Positions 1-7,483 of a stretch of DNA of 64,000 nt are shown here, in pieces. The stretch comes from PRO6 sp035565775 (lineage in GTDB: Bacteria; Pseudomonadota; Alphaproteobacteria; Rhizobiales; Xanthobacteraceae), in contig DATMRW010000021.1 of the NCBI GenBank assembly GCA_035565775.1, positions 558,001 to 622,000 on the forward strand, in the 5' to 3' direction. The notes beneath the pieces were generated by a model, which did no database searches, was not told the DNA's origin, and was given only the letters and a program-made list of their open reading frames with translations. The position numbers were made by a program, and so were the translations under genes. Position 1 is the first letter of the stretch. Every line of letters starts with the position of its first letter.

Positions 1-20
1 TCCGCGTCGATATCGAATAA
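1..20 (+). CDS. C-terminal tail of an unidentified gene cut by the window start
   Basis: Reading from base 3, the last codons give R-V-D-I-E followed by TAA at 18-20. Only five residues are visible, so the product cannot be named. A GC-rich hairpin at 46-66 follows directly, which fits the end of a plus-strand transcription unit. This is inference from the frame and the hairpin; the bases could equally be noncoding. Confidence 0.3.
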
Positions 21-45
21 GTCACGCGGGCTTCGCGCGTGTATC

Positions 46-70
46 CGGGCGGCCAGGGTCCGCCCGCTTT
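46..70 (+). terminator. Hairpin terminator between converging units
   Basis: A 7-bp perfect GC stem (CGGGCGG / CCGCCCG) with a 7-base loop is followed by CTTTCC. It lies between the presumed plus-strand gene end at 20 and the minus-strand gene ending at 83. The short T run makes it a weak intrinsic terminator. Confidence 0.4.
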
Positions 71-82
71 CCTATCGCAGAA

Positions 83-619
83 TCAATCCGTCGAGCGGCG
101 CAACTCGGTCGTCACCGCGCTGCCGCCAGCAGTGTCGGCAGAACGGCTGGCTGGCGGAGTGAGCGAGCGCGGCCGCGTGGACGAGCGGTGCGACGACAGT
201 GACCGCGCCATGATGATCTGGCCGGTGCCGCGGCGGTGGAAATCGCAATAGGCAAAGCCCAGACCCGAGATCGAGCCGCGGAAGCTGACTTCGCTGGACT
301 TCTGCAGATTGAAGCACGGCGAGAACGGCAGCCCCTTCAGCGAGGCGCAGATCGATTCGCCGCGCACCTGAAGCGTGTCGGGCGGCACACGCATATGCCG
401 CTCCGGCCCCGAGCCGCCGAACTGAATTTTTCCGGCAGCGGAGCCGTCGTCGAACACGCGGCCGGCGCCGCGCGTGCCGTCAAAGCAGGTAAACGCAAAC
501 ACCTTGCCCGAAACGAACTGGCGCGCCTCGGTCGCTTTCATTTCGCTCGCAAGGGCCGGCGCAACCATAGCCGGAGCGACCATGGTCAGTCCGACCATCG
601 CACCCAGAACACAACGCAT
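83..619 (-). CDS. Hypothetical secreted protein
   Basis: This is a 178-residue protein of unknown function. Residues 1-25 form a clear Sec signal peptide: basic start, hydrophobic core, and an ALA-S cleavage site. The mature part has four cysteines (in FTCFDG, ESICAS, FSPCFN and AYCDFH), which could form two disulfides in the periplasm. The last ~45 residues are basic and Ser/Thr/Arg-rich and look disordered. The ATG is preceded by a good ribosome site (GTGGAG, spacing 8). It stands alone, convergent to whatever ends at base 20. I do not recognise the family. Confidence 0.7.
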   Translation of the reverse strand: MRCVLGAMVGLTMVAPAMVAPALASEMKATEARQFVSGKVFAFTCFDGTRGAGRVFDDGSAAGKIQFGGSGPERHMRVPPDTLQVRGESICASLKGLPFSPCFNLQKSSEVSFRGSISGLGFAYCDFHRRGTGQIIMARSLSSHRSSTRPRSLTPPASRSADTAGGSAVTTELRRSTD

Positions 620-741
620 GCTGCAACTCCACGCTCTCGGAACTCAGGACACCGCGCCGAACGACCAGCGCCTTTACCTGCTGCTTACCATACTAACTTT
701 GGCAACATTGGCGCAGCTTGGTTGGAAAAGTCTGAACATCT

Positions 742-1728
742 TCAGGGAATTTTGACCACGATCCGGCCCCGGACCTTGCCGTCCAAAATTTTCGGCGCGG
801 TGTCGATCACCTGGTCGAGGGAAATTTCCTGAGTAATTTCAGAAAGTTTGGTGTGGTCGAGATCGCGCGCCAAACGGCCCCAGGCCTCGCGGCGAAGCTC
901 GATCGGGCACTGAACGGAATCGATGCCCAAAAGGCACACTCCGCGCAAAATGAACGGCGCGACCGAAGTCGGCAGATCCATACCTGCCGCAAGACCGCAG
1001 GCGGCAATGGCGCCGCGATACTTCGTCATCGAAAGAAGATTGGCGAGCGTGGTCGAGCCGACGCTGTCGACGCCGCCTGCCCAGCGTTCCTTGCCGAGCG
1101 GTTTGGCGGGGGCGGAGAGTTCGTTGCGGTCGATGACTTCAGCCGCGCCGAGGCCGCGCAGGTAGTCCGCCTCCGTCATTCGCCCGGTCGAGGCGATGAC
1201 GTGATAGCCGAGCTTCGACAGAATCGCGATGGTGACGGAGCCGACGCCGCCGGCCGCGCCGGTGACGATCATCGGGCCATCGGCGGGCTTGAGGCCGTGA
1301 CGCTCCAGCGCCATCACCGCGAGCATCGCGGTGTAGCCGGCGGTGCCGATCGCCATGGCGTCGCGCGCCGACATGCCGTCCGGCAGGCGCACCAGCCAGT
1401 CACCCTTCACCCGCGCCTTTTCGGCGTAAGCGCCGAGATGGGTTTCGCCCATGCCCCAGCCGTTGCCGACGACCTTGTCGCCGGGCTTCCAGTCGGGATG
1501 TGAGGATTGTTCCACCGTGCCGGCGAAATCGATGCCCGCGATCATCGGGAAACGCCGCACCACCGGGGCCTTGCCGGTGATCGCAAGCCCATCCTTGTAG
1601 TTCACCGTGGACCACTCGACGCGCACGGTGACGTCGCCCTCCATCAGCTCGGCTTCGTCGAACTGCGTCGGTGCTGCGGTCGTGCCCTTGTCGGCCTTGT
1701 CGATGCGGATTGCCTTGAAAGTGGCCAC
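742..1728 (-). CDS. acuI: YhdH/AcuI-family NADPH-dependent acrylyl-CoA reductase (quinone oxidoreductase-like)
   Basis: A 328-residue medium-chain dehydrogenase/reductase of the zinc-free YhdH/YhfP/AcuI family. The N-terminal GroES-like half holds the family's NYKDGLAITG and GIDFAGTVE segments; the nucleotide-binding half has the GAAGGVGSVTIAIL loop at about residues 156-169. Characterised AcuI members reduce acrylyl-CoA to propionyl-CoA with NADPH, in 3-hydroxypropionate and DMSP catabolism, and protect against acrylyl-CoA. Length is typical. The start is GTG, chosen because GGGAGAACGCA is immediately upstream. No acrylate-pathway partner is adjacent, so the exact substrate is inferred from family only. 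Confidence 0.85.
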   Translation of the reverse strand: MATFKAIRIDKADKGTTAAPTQFDEAELMEGDVTVRVEWSTVNYKDGLAITGKAPVVRRFPMIAGIDFAGTVEQSSHPDWKPGDKVVGNGWGMGETHLGAYAEKARVKGDWLVRLPDGMSARDAMAIGTAGYTAMLAVMALERHGLKPADGPMIVTGAAGGVGSVTIAILSKLGYHVIASTGRMTEADYLRGLGAAEVIDRNELSAPAKPLGKERWAGGVDSVGSTTLANLLSMTKYRGAIAACGLAAGMDLPTSVAPFILRGVCLLGIDSVQCPIELRREAWGRLARDLDHTKLSEITQEISLDQVIDTAPKILDGKVRGRIVVKIP

Positions 1729-1851
1729 TGCGTTCTCCCTGCGCTTTTGTATTTCCGAGAGCCAATCGTTTTTGAAAGGCTCAAGCCCCTCATACCTATG
1801 ACAGACGGCCGCATTCTGTCACCCCGCCAAACAAGGCGTCCTGCCGGCGCA

Positions 1852-3255
1852 TCAGTTCTTGATGGCCGCCAGCCGCGCCGAGATTTCGGCGGTCTCCGCC
1901 GCGGTTCCCCAGCTCGGCTTGTCGCTGCCATCGCCCCAGTTGCGCGGGCGGTAGAAGGTGTGGACGCCGAGCTTGTGCATCCGCCGCATTTCGCGGATCC
2001 AGTCGGGCCGCACCCAGTAAGCGTGATAATGCGTCGACTTGCCGACTTCCGGCAGCCAGAGCTTGCCGTCGAGCGAGGCCTTGGCAATTTTCTTCGCGCG
2101 CACCCAGTTCTGCGGCTCGCGCACGACGTCCGGAACGTTGTCGCAGGCGAAGGTGAACTGGCAGGCGAACTTGCGATGGGCATTCTGATAGACGACGCCG
2201 CAGACCGTCGTCGGGTAGAAGCCGGAGAAGACGCGGTTCAGCACGACCTGCGCGACGCCGATCTGGCCGCGCACCGGCTCGCCCCGCGACTCGAAGTAAA
2301 TCGCCTCGGCGAGGCATTTTTCCGCCTTATCGCGGGCCTTGCCCTCGAGCTTCATACGCTCCGCCGGGCTGCGCTGGGCCGGCGTCGTGGTGTTGACGAC
2401 GCCCTTGCCGGCGACGCTTTCGCCGGCTGACGGGATCTCCGCTGGCTTTGCCAGCGCCACGGGCGTCTTCAGATCGGGGTCGGTCGTGGTATGGGCCGAC
2501 ACAATTACCGGCGCTTCGCCGGGCTGCCAGCTCTGGAGCACGCCGCTCGGCGCGGCGAGCGAATTGGTGCCGAAGTAAAGACCGACGGTCTTGATGGAAA
2601 AGCCATCCTGATGGTGGCTTGGATGGTGGCTTGGCGCGAACGGCGCCGCATCGCCGTCCGCATGAGCGGCCGTCGGCTCATCCGCCGACGCCTCGTCATA
2701 TTGCGGCAGCGGCGGCGCTTTCAGCGCCTCCTCGAGCTCGGCATCAAGCGCGCCGGTTTCCGGCAGCGTCGCTTCATCGGGCGCGGCGGCCAAAGCATCG
2801 CCGGCCGGCGGCACGGCTTCCGGACCCGATTCCAGAGGTTCCGGCGTCGCGGCGCTGTCCGGCGTCGGCAGCGCAAGGCGCGGGCCTTTCAGCGAGCGAT
2901 TGACCACGGGATAATCGGAAGGCTCCAGCGGCCGCACCGGCTCGCCGAGCGCACGGCGGGTCAGCGCCTTCGCCAGCGCCGAGGGCATCTCGCCGAGGCT
3001 GGCAAGGCGGTAGGGCGCGCTTTCCGGCAATTCGGTGCCGATCGGGCGGGAGAAGCCGAAGGTTGCGACCTGGATGGTGCGGAAGGCCGAGGGCACGGCC
3101 TGCTGCTGCCAGCGCTCGGCAACGCCCGGCTGTCTCGCCAGCAATGCGGCGATGTCCTGATAGCCCAGCTGTGTCGGCGCTCCCGCGAAGGCGCAGAGAG
3201 CGAGACCGAAGGACGCACGACGCACGCCCCTCGATCCGTTACGCACTCGGTACAT
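1852..3255 (-). CDS. SleB-family cell wall hydrolase with long disordered N-terminal region
   Basis: A 467-residue exported protein. The ATG at 3255 opens a basic, hydrophobic signal-like segment ending near AFAGAP. Residues ~30-330 are Pro/Ala/Glu-rich and low in complexity. The last ~130 residues are a hydrolase_2 (SleB/CwlJ) domain with the hallmark AEAIYFESRGEP (putative catalytic Glu) and several conserved Cys and Trp, including QFTFACDN. Such domains act as peptidoglycan lytic hydrolases; in non-sporulating alphaproteobacteria they probably remodel the wall. The reading frame opens further upstream to a TTG at 3324, but that start has no ribosome site. Confidence 0.8.
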   Translation of the reverse strand: MYRVRNGSRGVRRASFGLALCAFAGAPTQLGYQDIAALLARQPGVAERWQQQAVPSAFRTIQVATFGFSRPIGTELPESAPYRLASLGEMPSALAKALTRRALGEPVRPLEPSDYPVVNRSLKGPRLALPTPDSAATPEPLESGPEAVPPAGDALAAAPDEATLPETGALDAELEEALKAPPLPQYDEASADEPTAAHADGDAAPFAPSHHPSHHQDGFSIKTVGLYFGTNSLAAPSGVLQSWQPGEAPVIVSAHTTTDPDLKTPVALAKPAEIPSAGESVAGKGVVNTTTPAQRSPAERMKLEGKARDKAEKCLAEAIYFESRGEPVRGQIGVAQVVLNRVFSGFYPTTVCGVVYQNAHRKFACQFTFACDNVPDVVREPQNWVRAKKIAKASLDGKLWLPEVGKSTHYHAYWVRPDWIREMRRMHKLGVHTFYRPRNWGDGSDKPSWGTAAETAEISARLAAIKN

Positions 3256-3505
3256 ACTCGAACTCACGCACGCTGCTAACCGGACCAACAACTGCGCATT
3301 CGGCGCAATTTGATCCTTTCCCAATATATTTGATTAAAGTTGCCGCCCAGTTAATCGCCGATGCAGCGTTGCCACAGGCAAGGCCCCGCAGGTTCCGGGC
3401 ATCGGCTTTCGCTCCCCGTGGTGAATCCCGCGTCGCCAAAGATGGTGAAGGGGCGGTCAACAAATCGGCGGCCGGGGGCGAATATCGTCCCGGAATGAAG
3501 CAAGA

Positions 3506-3539
3506 AAAAACCCCAGCTCAAATCCGAGCCGGGGTTTTT
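3506..3539 (-). terminator. Rho-independent terminator of ppdK
   Basis: An inverted repeat (AAAAACCCC-AGCTC ... GAGCC-GGGGTTTTT) forms a stem of about 13 bp with one mismatch. A T run follows on the minus strand. It begins 25 bases after the ppdK stop. The A/T symmetry means it could also act on plus-strand transcripts. Confidence 0.85.
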
Positions 3540-3564
3540 CGATTTTGCCGTTATGGGCTGCGCG

Positions 3565-6354
3565 TCAGGCCGAGCTAGCGACCGTCTGACCGAGCGCAGC
3601 CTGCGCCGCAGCGAGGCGCGCGATCGGCACGCGATAGGGCGAGCACGATACGTAGTCGAGGCCAATGCCGTGGCAGAACGTTACCGTCGCCGGATCGCCG
3701 CCATGCTCGCCGCAAATACCGACCTTGAGGTCGGGACGGGTCTTGCGGCCGCGCTCGACGCCGATCGACACCAGCTCGCCAACGCCGCTGCGATCGAGCG
3801 AGATGAACGGATCGGTCTCAAAGATGCCCCGCGCGGTATAGGTGCCGAGGAAGCTCGCCGCGTCGTCGCGGCTGATGCCGAAGGTGGTCTGCGTCAGATC
3901 GTTGGTGCCGAACGAGAAGAACTCGGCGGTCTGCGCGATCTCGCCGGCCATCAGGCAGGCGCGAGGCAGCTCGATCATCGTGCCGACGTGATATTCGACG
4001 GTGGTGCCGGTCTCGCGGAACACCGCCTGCGCGGTGACGTCGATGCGGTTCTTGACCAGATCGAATTCGGTCTTGCCGGTGATCAGCGGCACCATGATCT
4101 CGAGCCGGACGATCTCGCCGGTGCGCTTGCCGGCCTCGATCGCCGCCTCGAAGATCGCGCGAGCCTGCATCTCGGCGATTTCCGGATAGGCGATGGCGAG
4201 ACGGCAGCCGCGGAAGCCGAGCATCGGGTTGAACTCGGACAGCTCGCGGGCGCGATCGGCAAGCCGGCGCGGATCGGCGTTCATCGCGCGCGCAACTTCC
4301 TCGATCTCCGCCTGCGTGTGCGGCAGGAATTCATGCAGCGGCGGATCGAGCAGGCGCACCGTGACCGGCAGGCCCTTCATGATCTCGAACAATTCGACGA
4401 AGTCGGCGCGCTGCATGGGCAAGAGCTTGGCGAGTGCGGCGCGGCGCTCCTGCTCGTCCTCGGCCAAAATCATCTCGCGGACGGTGCGGATGCGCGTCTC
4501 CTCGAAGAACATGTGCTCGGTGCGGCACAAGCCGATGCCTTCGGCGCCGAACCGCAGCGCGGTGCGGACATCCGGCGGCGTGTCGGCATTGGTGCGGACG
4601 CGCAGCTTGCGAACCTCGTCGGCCCAGCTCATCAGCGTGCCGAATTCGCCGGACAGCTCCGGCTCGATCATCGGCATCTTGCCCGCCAGCACCTGGCCGA
4701 GCGAGCCGTCGATGGTGATGATGTCGCCGGTCTTGAAGGTGCGGTTGCCGACAGTCATCAGGCCGCGGCCGTAATCGACGCGGACGGTGCCGCAGCCGGA
4801 AACGCACGGCTTGCCCATGCCGCGCGCCACCACGGCGGCGTGCGAGGTCATGCCACCGCGGGTGGTCAAAATGCCTTCGGCGGCGTGCATGCCATGAATG
4901 TCTTCGGGGCTGGTCTCGACGCGGACCAGAATGACCTTGCGGCCATCGGCCTGCAGCTTCGCAGCCTCGTCCGACGAGAACACGATCTCGCCCGAGGCCG
5001 CGCCCGGCGATGCCGGAAGGCCGGTCGCGATCACGTCGCGCTTTGCGTCGGGATCGATGGTCGGATGCAGGAGCTGGTCGAGGGAGGCCGGATCGATGCG
5101 CATCACCGCATCGCTCTTGGAGATCAGCCCTTCATTGGCGAGCTCGACCGCAATGCGCAGCGCCGCTTTCGCGGTGCGCTTGCCGTTGCGGGTCTGCAGC
5201 ATCCACAGCTTGCCCTGCTCGACCGTGAACTCCAGGTCCTGCATGTCGCGGTAGTGCTTCTCGAGCAGCGTGTAGATCCGCGTCAGCTCGGCGAACGCAT
5301 CCGGGAGCGCCACTTCCATCGACGGCTTGTCGGAGCCGGATTCATGGCGCGCGGCTTCGGTGATGTCCTGCGGCGTGCGGATGCCGGCGACGACGTCCTC
5401 GCCCTGCGCATTGATCAAAAATTCGCCGTAGAGCTCCTTCGCGCCGGTCGAAGGGTTGCGGGTGAAGGCAACGCCGGTGGCCGAGGAGTCGCCCATGTTG
5501 CCGAACACCATGGCCTGCACGTTGACCGCGGTGCCCCAGGTCTCGGGAATGTCATGAAGGCGGCGATAGGTGACCGCACGCGCGTTCATCCACGAGCCGA
5601 ACACGGCGCCGATCGCGCCCCAGAGCTGGTCGTGCGGGTCCTGCGGGAAATCGTTGCCGGTCTCACGACGCACCGCGTCCTTGTAGCGGCCGACCAGATC
5701 GATCCAGTCGTCGGCCTCAAGATCGGTGTCGAGCGTGTAGCCCTTGCTGTCCTTGTAGGTGTCGAGAATGTCCTCGAAGTGATGGTGGCCGAAGCCCAGC
5801 ACCACGTCGGAATACATCGTGATGAAGCGGCGATAGCTGTCATAGGCAAAGCGCCGGTCGCCGGACTTGGCGGCGAGCGCATCGACGGTCTGGTCGTTCA
5901 GCCCGAGGTTGAGCACCGTGTCCATCATGCCCGGCATCGACGCGCGGCTGCCCGAGCGGACCGAAACCAGCAGCGGATTTTCCGGATCGCCGAACCCCTT
6001 GCCGGTCAGCTTGCCGACATGGGCAAGCGCCGCTTCGACCTGCGAACGCAGCTCGGCGGGATAGGTCTTGTCGTGGCTGTAGAAATAGGTGCAGACCGAA
6101 GTCGGGATCGTGAAGCCGGGCGGCACCGGCAAACCGAGATTGGCCATTTCGGCGAGATTGGCGCCCTTGCCACCCAGCAGGTCGCGCATCGTGGCCTCGC
6201 CCTCCGCCTTGCCGGCGCCGAAGGTGTAGACCCACTTGCCGGGGGCTGCTGTTGCATCTCCCGGCGGCGACTGCACCACCGTACCGGCGGCTTGATCAGA
6301 CGATGCGTCTGAGGAGTTGGGGGCGGTCTTGGTATTCGAGACAGCTTTGACCAT
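3565..6354 (-). CDS. ppdK: Pyruvate, phosphate dikinase
   Basis: A 929-residue cytoplasmic enzyme that reversibly converts pyruvate + ATP + Pi to phosphoenolpyruvate + AMP + PPi. In order: the ATP-grasp domain starting at GGKGANLAEM; the central swivelling domain with GGMTSHAAVVARGMGKP carrying the phosphoryl-accepting His at about residue 503; and the C-terminal PEP/pyruvate TIM barrel ending in GICGEHGGDP and the catalytic-Cys segment FCHGIGLDYVSCSPYR. The chosen ATG gives a start MVKAVSNTK with a ~45-residue extension before the YTFG core. An upstream in-frame ATG at 6423 adds 23 non-conserved residues and was not used. Monocistronic, with its own terminator at 3506-3539. Confidence 0.95.
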   Translation of the reverse strand: MVKAVSNTKTAPNSSDASSDQAAGTVVQSPPGDATAAPGKWVYTFGAGKAEGEATMRDLLGGKGANLAEMANLGLPVPPGFTIPTSVCTYFYSHDKTYPAELRSQVEAALAHVGKLTGKGFGDPENPLLVSVRSGSRASMPGMMDTVLNLGLNDQTVDALAAKSGDRRFAYDSYRRFITMYSDVVLGFGHHHFEDILDTYKDSKGYTLDTDLEADDWIDLVGRYKDAVRRETGNDFPQDPHDQLWGAIGAVFGSWMNARAVTYRRLHDIPETWGTAVNVQAMVFGNMGDSSATGVAFTRNPSTGAKELYGEFLINAQGEDVVAGIRTPQDITEAARHESGSDKPSMEVALPDAFAELTRIYTLLEKHYRDMQDLEFTVEQGKLWMLQTRNGKRTAKAALRIAVELANEGLISKSDAVMRIDPASLDQLLHPTIDPDAKRDVIATGLPASPGAASGEIVFSSDEAAKLQADGRKVILVRVETSPEDIHGMHAAEGILTTRGGMTSHAAVVARGMGKPCVSGCGTVRVDYGRGLMTVGNRTFKTGDIITIDGSLGQVLAGKMPMIEPELSGEFGTLMSWADEVRKLRVRTNADTPPDVRTALRFGAEGIGLCRTEHMFFEETRIRTVREMILAEDEQERRAALAKLLPMQRADFVELFEIMKGLPVTVRLLDPPLHEFLPHTQAEIEEVARAMNADPRRLADRARELSEFNPMLGFRGCRLAIAYPEIAEMQARAIFEAAIEAGKRTGEIVRLEIMVPLITGKTEFDLVKNRIDVTAQAVFRETGTTVEYHVGTMIELPRACLMAGEIAQTAEFFSFGTNDLTQTTFGISRDDAASFLGTYTARGIFETDPFISLDRSGVGELVSIGVERGRKTRPDLKVGICGEHGGDPATVTFCHGIGLDYVSCSPYRVPIARLAAAQAALGQTVASSA

Positions 6355-6623
6355 GGCATCCAGACAATCAGCGATAGGGAGCAACTGGGCAGGGTTACAA
6401 CACGGTTTCAGGCTATTGTGCAACTGCGAAAGGATCGCAGTGTGATTATCTTACGCGCCAGCTCATCGGTGCGGGAAAGAAAAGCGCGAAAAAAGGGCTA
6501 AAAAGGGCCGGATTGCGAGGGAACCGGATAGAAAAAGGTGCCGGAAAATGCAGTCTTTTCCAGCCCCTCCCGATCATGAAGGAAATTAGGCCTCGCCCGC
6601 ATGTTGCGGCGGCCGCCTGGCGG

Positions 6624-6779
6624 CTAGAGGTTGAAAGCGCGGAGCACGCCGAGGCCAACGAGGCCGATGAAGATCAGATAGATCGCCACGACGAAATTCA
6701 GGAGCCGCGGCATGATCAGGATCAAAATCCCTGCGATCAGGGCGACGATTGCCGGAATATGGGCAGCAGTAATGGTCAT
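6624..6779 (-). CDS. DUF3096 family small membrane protein
   Basis: A 51-residue, almost entirely hydrophobic protein with two predicted transmembrane helices (ITAAHIPAIVALIAGILILI and NFVVAIYLIFIGLVGLGVL). The sequence resembles the short DUF3096 family of proteobacteria, whose function is unknown. The ATG has a good ribosome site (GGAGCACCTGC). It is embedded near the end of a longer open frame, but the upstream part of that frame has no protein-like character. Confidence 0.75.
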   Translation of the reverse strand: MTITAAHIPAIVALIAGILILIMPRLLNFVVAIYLIFIGLVGLGVLRAFNL

Positions 6780-7037
6780 GCAGGTGCTCCGTTCAGCGTG
6801 ACTGACCTTGGACTCGAATCGACACGAGGATACCGCGTCACCTCCGCATGCCATAGGCGCACAGATCCCGGCAAAACCACAAAATGGCCCCCGGTTGCCC
6901 GCAATTGAGCCGGAACATCCCCGAGAACCACGAATTGACGCCGCGTAGTTCGGGTGCGGTTCTCCGCGGGGGAATCGCAACACACGCGAATGACCGGCGC
7001 TCCGGTGAGGTCCGGGAGGCCGGAGATGGAGGCAACC

Positions 7038-7397
7038 ATGAAGCGCATTCTTCTGACCGCTGCTGCGGCTGCTAGCGGATTGATCATCGTTTCCGCAGCG
7101 CAGGCGCAGCAGACAACGATCATCAGGGAGGCCCCCGCGACGGTCGGGGTCGCCAGAGACGAGGGCATTTTGCCGTCACAGCGACCGGCCTTCCGGGCCT
7201 ATGTCGTCGAGCAGGATATTCCCGAGTTTGTCGTTGGCGACGAGATCGTGGTCGGCCGCGTGCTGCCCGATGCCGGCGTGACGTTCTACGACGTGCCGCA
7301 GCAATTCGGCGCGACAGCCTATCGCTATACGGTGATCAACCACCGCACGGTGCTGGTCGATCCGCGCACGCGGCAGGTCATGCAGATTCTCGACTGA
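7038..7397 (+). CDS. DUF1236 domain secreted protein
   Basis: A 119-residue protein with a Sec signal peptide (MKRILLTAAAAASGLIIVSA, cleavage near AQA-QQ). The C-terminal ~50 residues match the DUF1236 pattern common in rhizobia: a GRVLPDAGVTFYDVP turn, then a TAYRYTVINHRTVLVDPRTR strand pair. The function is unknown and the product is presumably periplasmic. The start is set by a strong site (GGAGGCAACC) just before the ATG; the open frame extends upstream to 6954 without support. It converges on glyS across a palindromic hairpin. Confidence 0.8.
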   Translation: MKRILLTAAAAASGLIIVSAAQAQQTTIIREAPATVGVARDEGILPSQRPAFRAYVVEQDIPEFVVGDEIVVGRVLPDAGVTFYDVPQQFGATAYRYTVINHRTVLVDPRTRQVMQILD

Positions 7398-7410
7398 TCG
7401 CGCGGGCGGA

Positions 7411-7441
7411 AAAACGCATGGCCGGGACGAGCCCGGCCATG
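7411..7441 (-). terminator. 10-bp perfect palindrome, likely glyS terminator
   Basis: CATGGCCGGG-ACGAG-CCCGGCCATG is a perfect 10-bp inverted repeat at 7417-7441. Read on the minus strand, TTTTT follows one helical step after the stem, as expected for an intrinsic terminator of the minus-strand glyQ-glyS unit. Similar GGCCGGG/CCCGGCC palindromes are, from memory, scattered between genes in Bradyrhizobium-type genomes, so it may also be a REP-like element. Confidence 0.65.
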
Positions 7442-7483
7442 ACAATGCAGTCGGAATGACGTGGCGCGCAGGGCGCGGACCAA

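Noticed and set aside
3553..6312. A 919-codon open frame on the plus strand opposite ppdK
   Set aside because: It is the antisense of a strongly conserved enzyme; its product is Arg/Ala/His-rich without any domain, as expected from high-GC codon use.
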